From contig BDSI01000013.1 of assembly GCA_003117195.1 (NCBI GenBank), forward strand, positions 901,146-965,145: DNA of 64,000 bases, in the 5' to 3' direction. A program made the translations under genes and the position numbers. Within the stretch, counting starts at the first letter, position 1. The number at the start of each line of letters is the position of its first letter. Positions 51,857-62,148 of this stretch are shown in pieces. The notes under the pieces were generated by a model. The model worked only from the letters and a program-made list of their open reading frames with translations, was not told where the DNA came from and did no database searches. Origin of the DNA: Eudorina sp. 2006-703-Eu-15. Its lineage: Eukaryota > Chlorophyta > Chlorophyceae > Chlamydomonadales > Volvocaceae.

Positions 51857-54711
51857 ATGGCAGCTTCGTCCCGGCCGATATGGGCCAGGCCGGCTGTGGC
51901 GACCATCTGCTGCCTGGCGGTGCTTGTCTGTCAGCAGCAGCTGTGGCAAGTGGCGGCAGCATCCCCAGGGGAGGACGAGGGTACGTCGCTCGGCAAGCAA
52001 ATATCCAAAATAAAAGACACTTGGATGAAATTGTTATTGACTGACTGACGGAATGAATGAATGAACTGCGGACCCCGCGGGTCATTGGTGACAGCCGTAC
52101 GTAGCCTCCTATCCACACACTACTGCAAGATCGGAACCGCGCCACCTTTGGCTTGGCGCACCGCACAGGCTCCACAAGTGAAACGAAGCACACCCCGCAC
52201 CCACTCTACCCGCGGCGAACCACCCCGTTTATGACGGTCAGCCATAGCCAAGAACAGAGGCCGCTCAGGGGGAGTTAGCCCACCGGGGCGCCGTTCTTGC
52301 GAACAAGCACCACAGCCAAGACTGGCTCCCGTCTCTGGCAGAGGCCCATAGTCTTTGAAGGCCTGCCCGGGTTGCTCCTCCCAACCTCCCAGCCCCAGCA
52401 AGGGCCCTGTCGTCAAGCGCCCCCCCGCGGCCCCCGCTGAGTCACTGGTGTTCGGATACCGGTAGTCTTAGGCATCATGACACCTTGCTGGGGTTTCGCA
52501 AACTTCACTCGTCGTACGTTGACTCGTTATCTCAGGTTTTGGCGAAGTCTCCGCGGCCGGCGGCGGTCGCAAGCTGGTTCAAGTGAGCAAGTGGCCGCCC
52601 CGGTCGCCGAGGTGGTACCCGCCCAGGGTGCCGTACCCGCCCAGGCCGCCGCCACCGACCCCGCCATCACCGCCGCCATCGCGGCCGTCGCCAACCCCAC
52701 CGCCGTCGCGGATGTCGCCAACCCCACCGCTATCGCGGCCGCCGCCACCATCACCGCAGCGTGCTTCATCGCCCCCACAACGTGCCTCACCGCCACCGCA
52801 GCGCCCTCCGCCGCCGCCGCCGCCGCAGCGTGTTCCAGTCGTGCCACCTCCCCCCGTTCGAACTCCGTCACAGCCGCCGCCACCGCGGGTTACAACCACT
52901 CCCACATCCGGTGCGCCGTGTCTCCTTTCTGTCGACCGCCACACAAACCGTACCGTACCTGCCGTACAGGCCGGTCAGAGGAGTCGTCAGTCGCATTGCA
53001 AGCAAGTTGGCTGTTAGGTACATACATATATACATACATACATACCTCATTTCAGTAATCCTCATTCAGGGCGGCAGAGGTCGCGCGCACGCAGGTGTAT
53101 GTTTGGGCTTGCGTAAGATGGGTGATTCTCTTCATGTTGTTGCAGGCTTTCTGTGTCCTGACCAAGAACAAATGCTGGCGCAGGGCAACATCTACCGCGC
53201 CCGGCACCAGGCGCCGCCGCTGCAATGGGACGACGATCTGGCGGCTGCGTCCGCCGCCTACGGGGCGAAACTGGCGGCGAAATCTTGTGTGCTGATCCAC
53301 TCCGGTGGCTCCAATTACGGCGAGAACCTGATAGCTGTCCAACAGTCTCCCAAGCCCGATAACAGTTGCACGGTTGCTGTCAGGACTTGGTACGCCGAGG
53401 TGAAGAAATACAACTTCAACACTGTCAAGGCGTACGCCGATAACTGGCCTCGGAACGTGGGCCACTTCACGCAGCTGGTGAGCGGGCGGCGGGTTACTAT
53501 GGATTGCTGTGCAGCTTCATTCGGTCGGTCGCAACACGACCGTCACCTACGGCGAGATCGATAACGGTGTTGTGTCGGTGGTTCGATTGTGGCCCGTGCG
53601 TTGCAGCTCGACTGTATGTGGTTTGACTGTTGTGTCGCCCGTGCTGTGCGGTCTATCGGTCTATCTATCGGAGCACACACGCACATTCACAAAATGGAGC
53701 CGGCCATCGTAATGTGTCTGTCCGGCGCTGGCGCTGGGCGATGGAATGATGTCCTCTCCAAGTATCATTGTTGGCCGGAATGCCGCCGGGCCTAGCTCCG
53801 TCCATCGCCGTCTGGGTGAGTGCAGGTTTGGAAGTCCACAACGAAGGTGGGCTGCGGCTACGGGTACGCCGACTATCCCATGGTGATCGCTGGGCGCCCG
53901 TTCGTTGGCGGCTGTAAGCTTATTGTTTGCCGGTATCAAGAGTACGGCAACATCGGCATGGATTCATATTTCAAAAGGAACGGTGAGCATATTGGGCCGC
54001 CGCAGGTTGCCGGTACCTCTGTTATGAAATATATGTTACATATATGAATATTATCATTGATATATTATTGATATATCAGTGATAATGATATATAATAAAT
54101 CAAATTAAATATATATTAAAATGCAACCGTTACGAATTATACCCTTACTAAATCCGATCCGACCAGCAGTTTCACGTTTCCGCCTCTAGAACGATAACTG
54201 TATGTGAATGTTTGTTAGTAACCGTGACAAGGTGGACCTTGAGTCCCGACCGGGCGTTCCTCCCGGTTATTAGTGTCATCGCTGTACATGAAAAATATGT
54301 TAATAAGCGAACCCCCGCCCCGGGTCATCGGTGACAGCCGTATATAGCATCCTCCCCACATACTAAAAAACGAAACCGCGCCACCTTGCTTGGCGCACCG
54401 GACAGGCTCCACAAGTACACCGAAGCAAATAAATCCCGCACGCACTCAACCAGGAAACCAGCCACCCCGTTGCTGAGGACGACCAGTCATATCATAGCCA
54501 GGGCGCTGCATGTATTACGTGAGGTCCGCTGTAATATTATGCGATAACGTGCATTCATTCATTCTGTGTCCGCGGCGGGGACTGCTGCTGTTGGCGGTGA
54601 AACCTTGCAAGCTGAAATATGCTTCCAGATGAGCTGTCCTTTTGCCCATCTCGTCCCTGCTCCGTCATCCGACAATCAGTTTTGCCAAACATCACGGCAA
54701 TCACGGTTTGA
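51857..54711 (+). CDS. CAP-G: secreted CAP-domain protein with long Pro-rich stalk
   Basis: Exons 51857-51980, 52536-52910, 53146-53477, 53826-53982 and 54680-54711 give 339 aa. The signal peptide has an Ala/Val/Leu core and ends near A-A-A-S-P. The linker (42-167) starts G-F-G-E-V-S-A-A-G-G-G-R-K-L-V-Q-V and continues with poly-Pro repeats containing Ser, Arg and Thr. The CAP domain (167-329) opens F-L-C-P-D-Q-E-Q; the sequon found at this point in A-F is lost (A-Q-G-N-I-Y-R). The tetrad is complete: I-H-S-G, Y-G-E-N, W-Y-A-E and G-H-F-T-Q. The tail is V-L-P-N-I-T-A-I-T-V. It is the recent paralog of CAP-H. Introns 1 and 4 carry MITEs. Confidence 0.87.
52065..52441 (+). mobile_element. MITE family 1 copy in intron 1 of CAP-G
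   Basis: Left end ctgcggaccccgcgggtcat, right end a degraded inverted copy (cccgcgg...cccgctga). Orthologous to the CAP-H intron 1 copy, so it was inserted before the duplication. Confidence 0.7.
54299..54535 (+). mobile_element. MITE family 1 copy in intron 4 of CAP-G
   Basis: About 237 bp, from gttaataagcgaacccc to gaggtccgctgtaat, with the family body (gaaaccgcgccacc, ggacaggctccacaag). Its right end supplies a TGTAA before the last exon. Confidence 0.7.
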
Positions 54712-57700
54712 AGCGGACTTGGCGCGCGCAATCAAGTCATGGAAGTTCACCGGGGCAGGTAAGCGACCTCAGGCGCTGCGGGCTGCCTAATTGGACTCAA
54801 CGAGGCAAGGGTGTGGCTAAAGGGTGTGGCTCACGTTCGTGTCTGTGTGTGCTTCGCTCGCTGGGCGGGCGTGTCCGTGCGTGTAGATAGTTCAGTAGAT
54901 AGATACTTGGTGTTTGGCTCAGCCCGGACTGCCTCGGCCCAGACCTAGTTGTATTTCGAATAAAAAGTAGTGTATAGCAAGGCTGCTGCAGACAGGCAAA
55001 TGATGAGCCGGCGGCGGCAGAGCGGCAACGGTTGGTGCTTGCTTGTCGGCAGGCTCCGGGAGTACCGGGAGGTTGGGGCTGGGCTGCTGATACATTCATA
55101 CCAGCCAGGAAAGGATCCGCTGGCTGGCAGTTGTCTTCAGTGTGCATGTAATGGCACAAGTCCACGCACAACTAACCATAGCATTCCATCCAAGTGTTGA
55201 GGCGCAAGTAAAACCGGGCTTACCTGACTTGGTTGCCCGCCCATGCATCGACCGTACATTCGCTTTCGTGCGTGCAGACCCACACAGGACACAGCACATA
55301 ACAAGCTAGCGTAGCGCGCCATCCACGCATCCATCCATGCCTCCATACATCCAATTTCTGCTTGCTTTCGATATCTACCAGCAGGCGCGCGCGGATGGCA
55401 TGAGCCAGATGCGTGCAACCCCTTCCCAGCAGGTCGGGTAGCTCACGCATGCTGGATAGCAGCAGCGAGGTTCGTTCGCGCGCGGAGCGGTATACGTGCG
55501 CTGCAAGCAGCAGCAGCAGCAGAGCAACGGCTTTCTTGAACATATTGCTGGCACTGACTGCTGAATGAGGTTTGGCACCGTGCGTGCCTAGGAGCGCCGG
55601 GGAGCTGCTGCTTCTGTATCGACGTGCCACACAAGCAACATGCATGCGTGCACGATCGAGTGGTGTTAGTTGAGGAGTCCGCCGTTTGTGTGTGTGCGAG
55701 GGGGCGGGGGGGTGCCTTTATGCTGCCTTGATTGCCTAGCCTGTGCGTGCTGGACGGGCCACCTACCCTCGCAGTACGATCGTTAGTACGTATACGCACT
55801 CGCCCACAACACCACCACGCACGCCTTGCCGTGTGATGCAAGCAAGGTACACAAGCAAGCACATACATTGCTATGTATTCAGTTCGGTCAGTGTGGCTTG
55901 CTTGTTTGTGTGCTGTGGCCGTCGCGGGGCCGCACGGTGCGCACCATGCCTACGTACGTGCGTACGCACACCATGCATAGCTACGTGCACTACATACAGA
56001 TAGCCAGCAGCCAGCTAGCTCGACATGGATATATCCTGGGCGGAACTGATTCTGGCCCTGACTCCAAACGCCTACCCCGGCCTTGCTTGCTTGATGGCTG
56101 GGCCATTCTATCTCATGTATGCCAACAGTGCTGTCAAACATGTGCGGGCGCGGCGGGCTTTCTGAAAGAGATGCATGGCGCGCGCGGCGAGTCCCGATGG
56201 ACGGCTGCAAATAAGCGTCAACTTCTAAAGCAAGGGCCGGGTTGATTGGTGGGTGGTCGACGGAAGTACCGTCGATTGCCCTGGATGGACTTGCCAACTA
56301 ATGAACCGAATGGATGCGCATGTTCGAGTGGGTTTGCAAATATAGACAGAGGAACCCGCCCGACGCGGTTTGGGCGGTTGTACCAAAGATGCATTTTGGA
56401 GTCCCGGCGGCGCCGCGGGCAGCAGAACGAGTTGCTTCAGCAGCTTGCATTGGTCTTTGGGATTCAGGTCGCGCCGTGTGTCGTATATATCCGTCGTTCG
56501 ATTGTACGCAAGTATGGAAGTACATACGGCAGCGTGTTTCGTGCACGGCTTTACGTTCAGAGGCGTAGTCCTTTCCGCCCGGGACACGTCGATAAGCATG
56601 GGTCGGCGCTGGCTGGATGGGCCATTACGTGCTTTTAGATAGCAAATAACTATCGAGCCCCTGCTGCGTGGGTGCTGTCCACAGCATGTATGCACGGACG
56701 GACGGATCCATTTACGTTCCGGCGGGCGGGACGGCTGATGAGATGTATGTATGGGCGGGCATATAATCCATACATAGGTGCATAGTGGAGGCTAGAGCGG
56801 GGTTGTTGCGATAGGTACTTGATCGGCGATAGGCGGTGGCCCATCAGCGAGGGGCCATGCATGGGCCCTACCTAGCCAGCGAGGGGCCATATATGGGACC
56901 TACCTAGCTAGCTGGATACGGCAGGCACTCGGTCCGCTGCCCGCCGTGCGTGCGCTGGCAAGCGACGGAGGCACCTTGCCCACATACACGGCCCGCCCCT
57001 TGCAGATACTGCCACCAGTGTACGTTTGGACGGCTCATTATTGCTGAGATGAGAACGGATGCTTAAAATGGCGGCGGCAGGCAGGCTGGCTGGCTGGCTG
57101 GGAGGCGGCTGGTGTCGGCCATACATAGTAACCGTAGGGTTCAGGGCAGATACGTACGAACCCCTCGTCGATCGATCGGCGAGGTCAACACGCGGCACGG
57201 GGATACCGTCGTCCACGCCAAGACAGCCAGCGCCTAGGCCTTGTGGGTGTCTTCCAATGCAGATGATGATGGGCGTCCGTCGCCCGTCCGCTTGCATTGC
57301 ATCCTAGCTATCAGTGAGTGCTCGTTTTCAACCATCCGGCCAACGAACCGCCATCTGTACCCGACTCAGGGCAGTTGTCAGTACTCAATAATGCCAAGTT
57401 GATCGTAACTTCGTTCGTATCCTATTAATAGTAACTTCGTTCGGGCGCTCCCGAGTATGCATGTATATATCGGCGGGAAATGTAATCCGGAGCAGTGGTA
57501 AGCAGGCTCACACCGGGCAGCGAGGGTGCGTTGAGTCAACGGGCTACGCAGGACAAGAACTGATGGACTGGATGGCCAAAAGATCCAAGGAAAAGCAGAC
57601 ATACGAGACAGGGCATGTATGCATCCACCCTACGCAGCCCCGCCCACAATACAGCCCGCCCGCCAAGCAAGCAAGATGGCAGAGGCAGGACAGTAGGTGG

Positions 57701-59172
57701 TTAACTTCAGGCCCGAGCGGCGTAGGTTCCGTGCACACATACACACATAATATGTCCACCTTGTAACGGTTAATTAATTAATAATAAAACGTGTTTTAAT
57801 CCGTCGGCAGTCTGTCTGGTAGCTAGCTAGATCTATCAGCCGCGATCGCTCATTGCCGGGCAGGCACGCTTCCCTCGTTGATGCTGGCAACGGCCGAGGC
57901 GCAAGAGCGCGCAACGTTCCGGTTTTCCAACAACCGTATATAAGCTGGACAGGCATGCGCATCAAGACCTGATGTCAGCCGGCAGATATCTAGCTAGCTG
58001 GTGGCAAAGCACACTGCGTGATCGGCGTATCGTGTACGGATCGGCGGTACTACTGATCGACATACGACCTGCCGTACGGCGCTGGAAAGGCACATGCTCG
58101 AGATGGGGATTTGGCTGTTCTGCCGCCTGAGATGTACTCCTGTGGGCCGTACACTGCTCCTGCCGTGGTGCTCTCGCGGGAACTGAGACGCCGGGCCGAG
58201 ATGCTGTGCCGCCGGCCGCCAGAGCCGCCATACTGCCACCCGTCAGGGCCACCAGTGGCTGTGGCCTGTGTCTGGCACGCGCTGTGTCAAGCACGTGCCT
58301 GTGTCGTGATACGGCCAAGCAACCTGCAAGCCGCCGGCAGCTGTAGGTTTCTCCGCAGTCAGGATGGATTTTTGGTTATTGAATAATTATGGACGGCTAC
58401 TCGCAGTCATCAATACCAACCCGCATAATTATGCGGCTGCAAGGACCGCGATGCACGAGCGTACAGCGGGATGCGTCCGCACGCCGCCGCCAAGACAATG
58501 TATCCCTTTTCATCTTTATATATATCATAAGTACAGATATTTTTTATTCGTAAAGTAGTTAGCGATTTAAAATGGCGAAGGTCGTGACCTGAATATCGTA
58601 GATCAAATAGTTGTAGCCCTATCTCCGTAATTTAGTAACCCAGAAGCAATCGTAAATTACGTAAATATGGATTATTTTTCAAAATCAAACGGCTAACTCT
58701 GGACTGGGACTGCGAGGCAACCATTTCGATTCGGATGGCGGTTCGCATTCCGTCCGGTAGATTCAGAAAAATTGAAACTGATTGTTAGTCCATCGTTGAC
58801 CCGACAGTATCCACATAAGCAATATGATTGATATCATATCATTTGTTGAAATGCATAATAGTTACTTGGAATGTGTCAACAGGCGTTGCTTGGCAGTAGG
58901 ATGCAGCTCAAAAGGACACTCACCGAATCGATGAATGCGAATACGCCTTGCCGAACGGACACTTACCATATGGATAGATATCATCATGGCCACTTTCAAC
59001 AATCTATTATACTTGGACGGGATAGGGTCCTCTGAGAGCAGTGCCGCCGCATTTTGTCGTTCGCGCTACCTCACACGCACACAACATCAGAACCAGTTCT
59101 GCTGGGGACTCCGTTTGCCAACGAGGGTAATCGATCCCCCGCCACAGACATTAATTTGCTCGTTGCGCACCG
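54712..59172. other. Spacer between CAP-G and CAP-H
   Basis: End of duplication unit 1, the junction at about 55.78 kb, and the upstream part of unit 2. No supported gene. A TGTAA at about 55145 is a candidate poly(A) signal for CAP-G. A terminus of repeat family 2 (gtccaccttgtaacggtta) lies at about 57752. Confidence 0.55.
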
Positions 59173-62148
59173 ATGGCATCTTCGACCCGGCCGATATGGG
59201 CCAGGCCGGCTGTGGCGACCATCTGCTGCCTGGCGGTGCTTGTCTGTCAGCAGCAGCTGTGGCAAGTGGCGGCAGCATCCCCAGGGGAGGACGAGGGTAC
59301 GTCGCTCGGCAAGCAAATATCCCAGGGGGATGAGGAGGGTACGTCAGCAAGCAAACAGACAAAAATACTTGGATGGAATATTGTTATTCACTGACTGACT
59401 GAATGAATGGATAAACGTTACAGCGGACCCCGCGGGTCATCGGTGACAGCCGTACCTCCTATCCACACACTACTGCAAAATCGAAACCGCGCCACGCACC
59501 TTTAGCTTGGCGCACCGGAAAGGCTCCACAAATGCACCTAAGCACACCCCGCATCCAGTCTACCTGCGGCGAACCACCCCGTTCATGAGGGCCAGCCATA
59601 TATAGCCAAGAGTAGAGGCCGCTCAAGGGGAGTTAGCCCACCGGGGCGCCCCTTCTTACGAACCAGCACCACAGCCAAGACTGGCTCGCAGAGGCCCATA
59701 GTCTTTGAAGGCCTGCCCGGGTTGCTCCTCCCAACCTCCCAGCCCCAGCAAGGGCCCTGTCGTCGCTTATAATCAAGCGTCCCCCGCGGGCCCCGCTGAG
59801 TCTCTGGTATTCGGGTAGTCTTTGGCATCATGACACCCTGGGGTTTCGCAAAATCTTTACCGACCCGTCGTACGTTGACCCGCTTCCTCAGGTTTGGGCG
59901 AAGTTTCCGCCGCCGGCGGTGGTCGCAAGCTGGTTCAAGTGAGCAAGTGGCCGCCCCGGTCGCCGAGGTGGTACCCGCCCAGGGTGCCGTACCCGCCCAG
60001 GCCGCCGCCACCGACCCCGCCGTCACCGCCGCCATCGCAGCCGTCGCCACCCCCGCCGCCATCGCCGCCGCCGCCAACCCCACCGCCGTCGCGGATGTCG
60101 CCACCCCCACCGCTATCGCGGCCGCCGCCACCCCCACCGCCATCGCGGCCGTCGCCACCCCCGCCGCCATCGCCGCCGCCGCCACCGTCACCGCAGCGTG
60201 CTTCATCGCCCCCACAACGTGCCTCACCGCCACCGCAGCGCCCTCCGCCGCCGCCGCAGCCACAGCGTGTTCCAGTTGTGCCACCTCCCCCCCTTAAAAC
60301 TCCGTCACAGCCGCCACCACCGCGGGTTACAACCACTCCCACATCCGGTGCGCCGCGTCTCCTTTCTGCCGACCGCCACACAAACCATACCGTGCCTGCC
60401 GTACAGGCCGGTCAGGGGAGTCGTCAGTCGCATTAATTGTTTGTAGCCACTTTGCAAGCAAGTCCACTGCTAGTTACATACACATATATATGTATATCTC
60501 ATTTCCATTATCCTCATTCATGGCGGCAGAGGTCGCGCTCATGCAGGTGTTTGGGCTTGATTAAGATGGGTGATTCTCTTCGTGTTGTTGCAGGCTTTCT
60601 GTGTCCTGACCAAGAACAAATGCTGGCGCAGGGCAACATCTACCGCGCCCGGCACCAGGCGCCGCCGCTGCAATGGGACGACGATCTGGCGGCTGCGTCC
60701 GCCGTCTACGGGGCGAAGCTGGCGAAATCGTGCTCGCTGGTCCACTCCGGTGGCTCCAACTACGGCGAGAACCTGATGATGGTTCAACAGATGCCCAAGC
60801 CGGATAACACTTGCTTGATTGCTGTCAAGAGCTGGTACAGCGAAGTGAGGAACTACAACTTCAACACCGTCAACGCGTACAACGATAACTGGCCTCGGAA
60901 CGTCGGCCACTTCACGCAGCTGGTGAGCGGGCGGCGGGTTACTATGGATTGCTGTGCAGCTTCATTCGGTCGGTCGCAACACGACCATCACCTACGGCGA
61001 GATCTCTCCAAATATCATCGTTAGCCGGATCGATTTGTAATGCCGCCGGGCCGGGCTCAGTCCATCGCTGTTTGGGTGCAGGTTTGGAAGTCCACAACAA
61101 AAGTGGGCTGCGGCTACGGGTTCGCCGACGTCCCTATGGTGATTGCGGGGCGCCCATTCATGGGCGGCTGCAAGATTATTGTTTGCCGGTATCAAGAGTA
61201 CGGCAACATCGCCTGGGACCTGTACTTCAGCAGGAACGGTGAGCGTACCGCATGTACCATATTGTGCCGTCGCAGGTTGCCGGTGCCGTCGTGTTAATGT
61301 AATGTATGCAACCGTTACGAGCTAGACCCTGTTAATACGCCGACCCCACCCCCGGGTCATCGGCGACAGCCGTATACATATAGCCTCCTCACCATATACT
61401 CAGAGCCGAAACCGCGCCACCGTGCTTGGCGCACACGGACACAGGGTGGCTATCTTATTTTTTGGAGTATATATCTACGGTCAGAGATACACCTGGCTTA
61501 GAAACCCTGAAAGTATCTGTCTACGGAGAGATATTCCCGGCTGGAAACGGCTCCATGTATCTACAGAGATTTGTACACCCGGGTACACTAAGGGGTGTGA
61601 CCACCTACTACGGTACTATTAGCACTAAGCAACCTCTGCTCCAGGCCTCATCAATCGGTGGGACGCGACCCTGAGCGGGAGATACGGATTGTCTATCTGA
61701 CCGCCCGAGTATCTGTCAATGGGGAGATGTCATACCCCCGGCTGGGCATCAAAGTATCTTATTCGTACTTTTTCCAAGGAGGAAAAGTATCTAACAATTT
61801 CCACAAGTTTCGGCGAATATATGTTTTTATCTAAAGATATATAGCCACCCTGCCCGGACAAACTCCACAAGTGCACCCAAGCACATACATCCCGCACGCA
61901 CGCACTCTATCTACCAGGGAACCACCCCGTTCCTGCGGACCAGTCATAGCCAGGGCGCTGCATGTATTACGTGGGGTCCGCGCACTGTAACGTTCACTCA
62001 TTCATTCTGTGTCCGCGGCGGAGGCTGCTGACTGTTAAACCTTGCAAGCTGAAATATGCTTCCAGATAAGCTGTCCTTTTGCCCATCTCGTCCCTGCTCC
62101 GTCATCCGACAATCAGTTTTGCCAAACATCACGGCAATCACGGTTTGA
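59173..62148 (+). CDS. CAP-H: secreted CAP-domain protein with long Pro-rich stalk
   Basis: Exons 59173-59296 (or to 59338), 59892-60347, 60594-60922, 61082-61238 and 62117-62148 give 365 aa, or 379 with the longer first exon. A 42-nt tandem duplication has copied the first donor, so two gtacgt donors in the same phase exist. The linker (42-194) is like CAP-G but 27 codons longer through extra P-P-P-P-S units. The CAP domain (194-355) has V-H-S-G, Y-G-E-N, W-Y-S-E and G-H-F-T-Q; the N-terminal sequon is lost as in CAP-G. The tail is V-L-P-N-I-T-A-I-T-V, and its exon is identical to that of CAP-G. Intron 4 holds a MITE interrupted by a second element. Confidence 0.86.
59417..59800 (+). mobile_element. 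MITE family 1 copy in intron 1 of CAP-H
   Basis: Left end GTTACAGCGGACCCCGCGGG, right end a degraded inverted terminus (cccgcgggccccgctgag). Same position as the CAP-G copy. Confidence 0.7.
61331..61991 (+). mobile_element. MITE family 1 copy in intron 4 of CAP-H, interrupted
   Basis: The counterpart of the CAP-G intron 4 copy: starts gttaatacgccgacccc, ends gtggggtccgcgcactgtaac. Split by a 411-bp insertion within the ggacaggctcc segment. Confidence 0.7.
61442..61852. mobile_element. hAT-like non-autonomous element nested in a MITE
   Basis: Terminal inverted repeats cagggtggctat and atagccaccctg, flanked by cacggaca and cccggaca (7 of 8 bases match), an 8-bp target duplication as in hAT elements. 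Length 411 bp, no transposase. Absent from the orthologous CAP-G intron, so it is younger than the duplication. Confidence 0.8.

Larger units (their letters stand above)
47023..55783. repeat. Tandem segmental duplication, unit 1 (contains CAP-G)
   Basis: Colinear with 55784-63105. Matching blocks include the catggatatatcctggg block (47.3 and 56.0 kb), the TATATAAGCTGGACAGG block (49396 and 57937), the whole CAP-G/CAP-H genes (51857 and 59173), and a block after the last exon (54950-55780 and 62255-63105). Boundaries are estimated by eye. Confidence 0.8.

Noticed and set aside
51625..52044. 139-codon frame covering CAP-G exon 1 in another frame (and 58935-59333 for CAP-H)
   Set aside because: The frame starting at 51857 gives a proper signal peptide and the phase-1 donor shared by all paralogs. 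The longer frame is out of phase with the linker exon.
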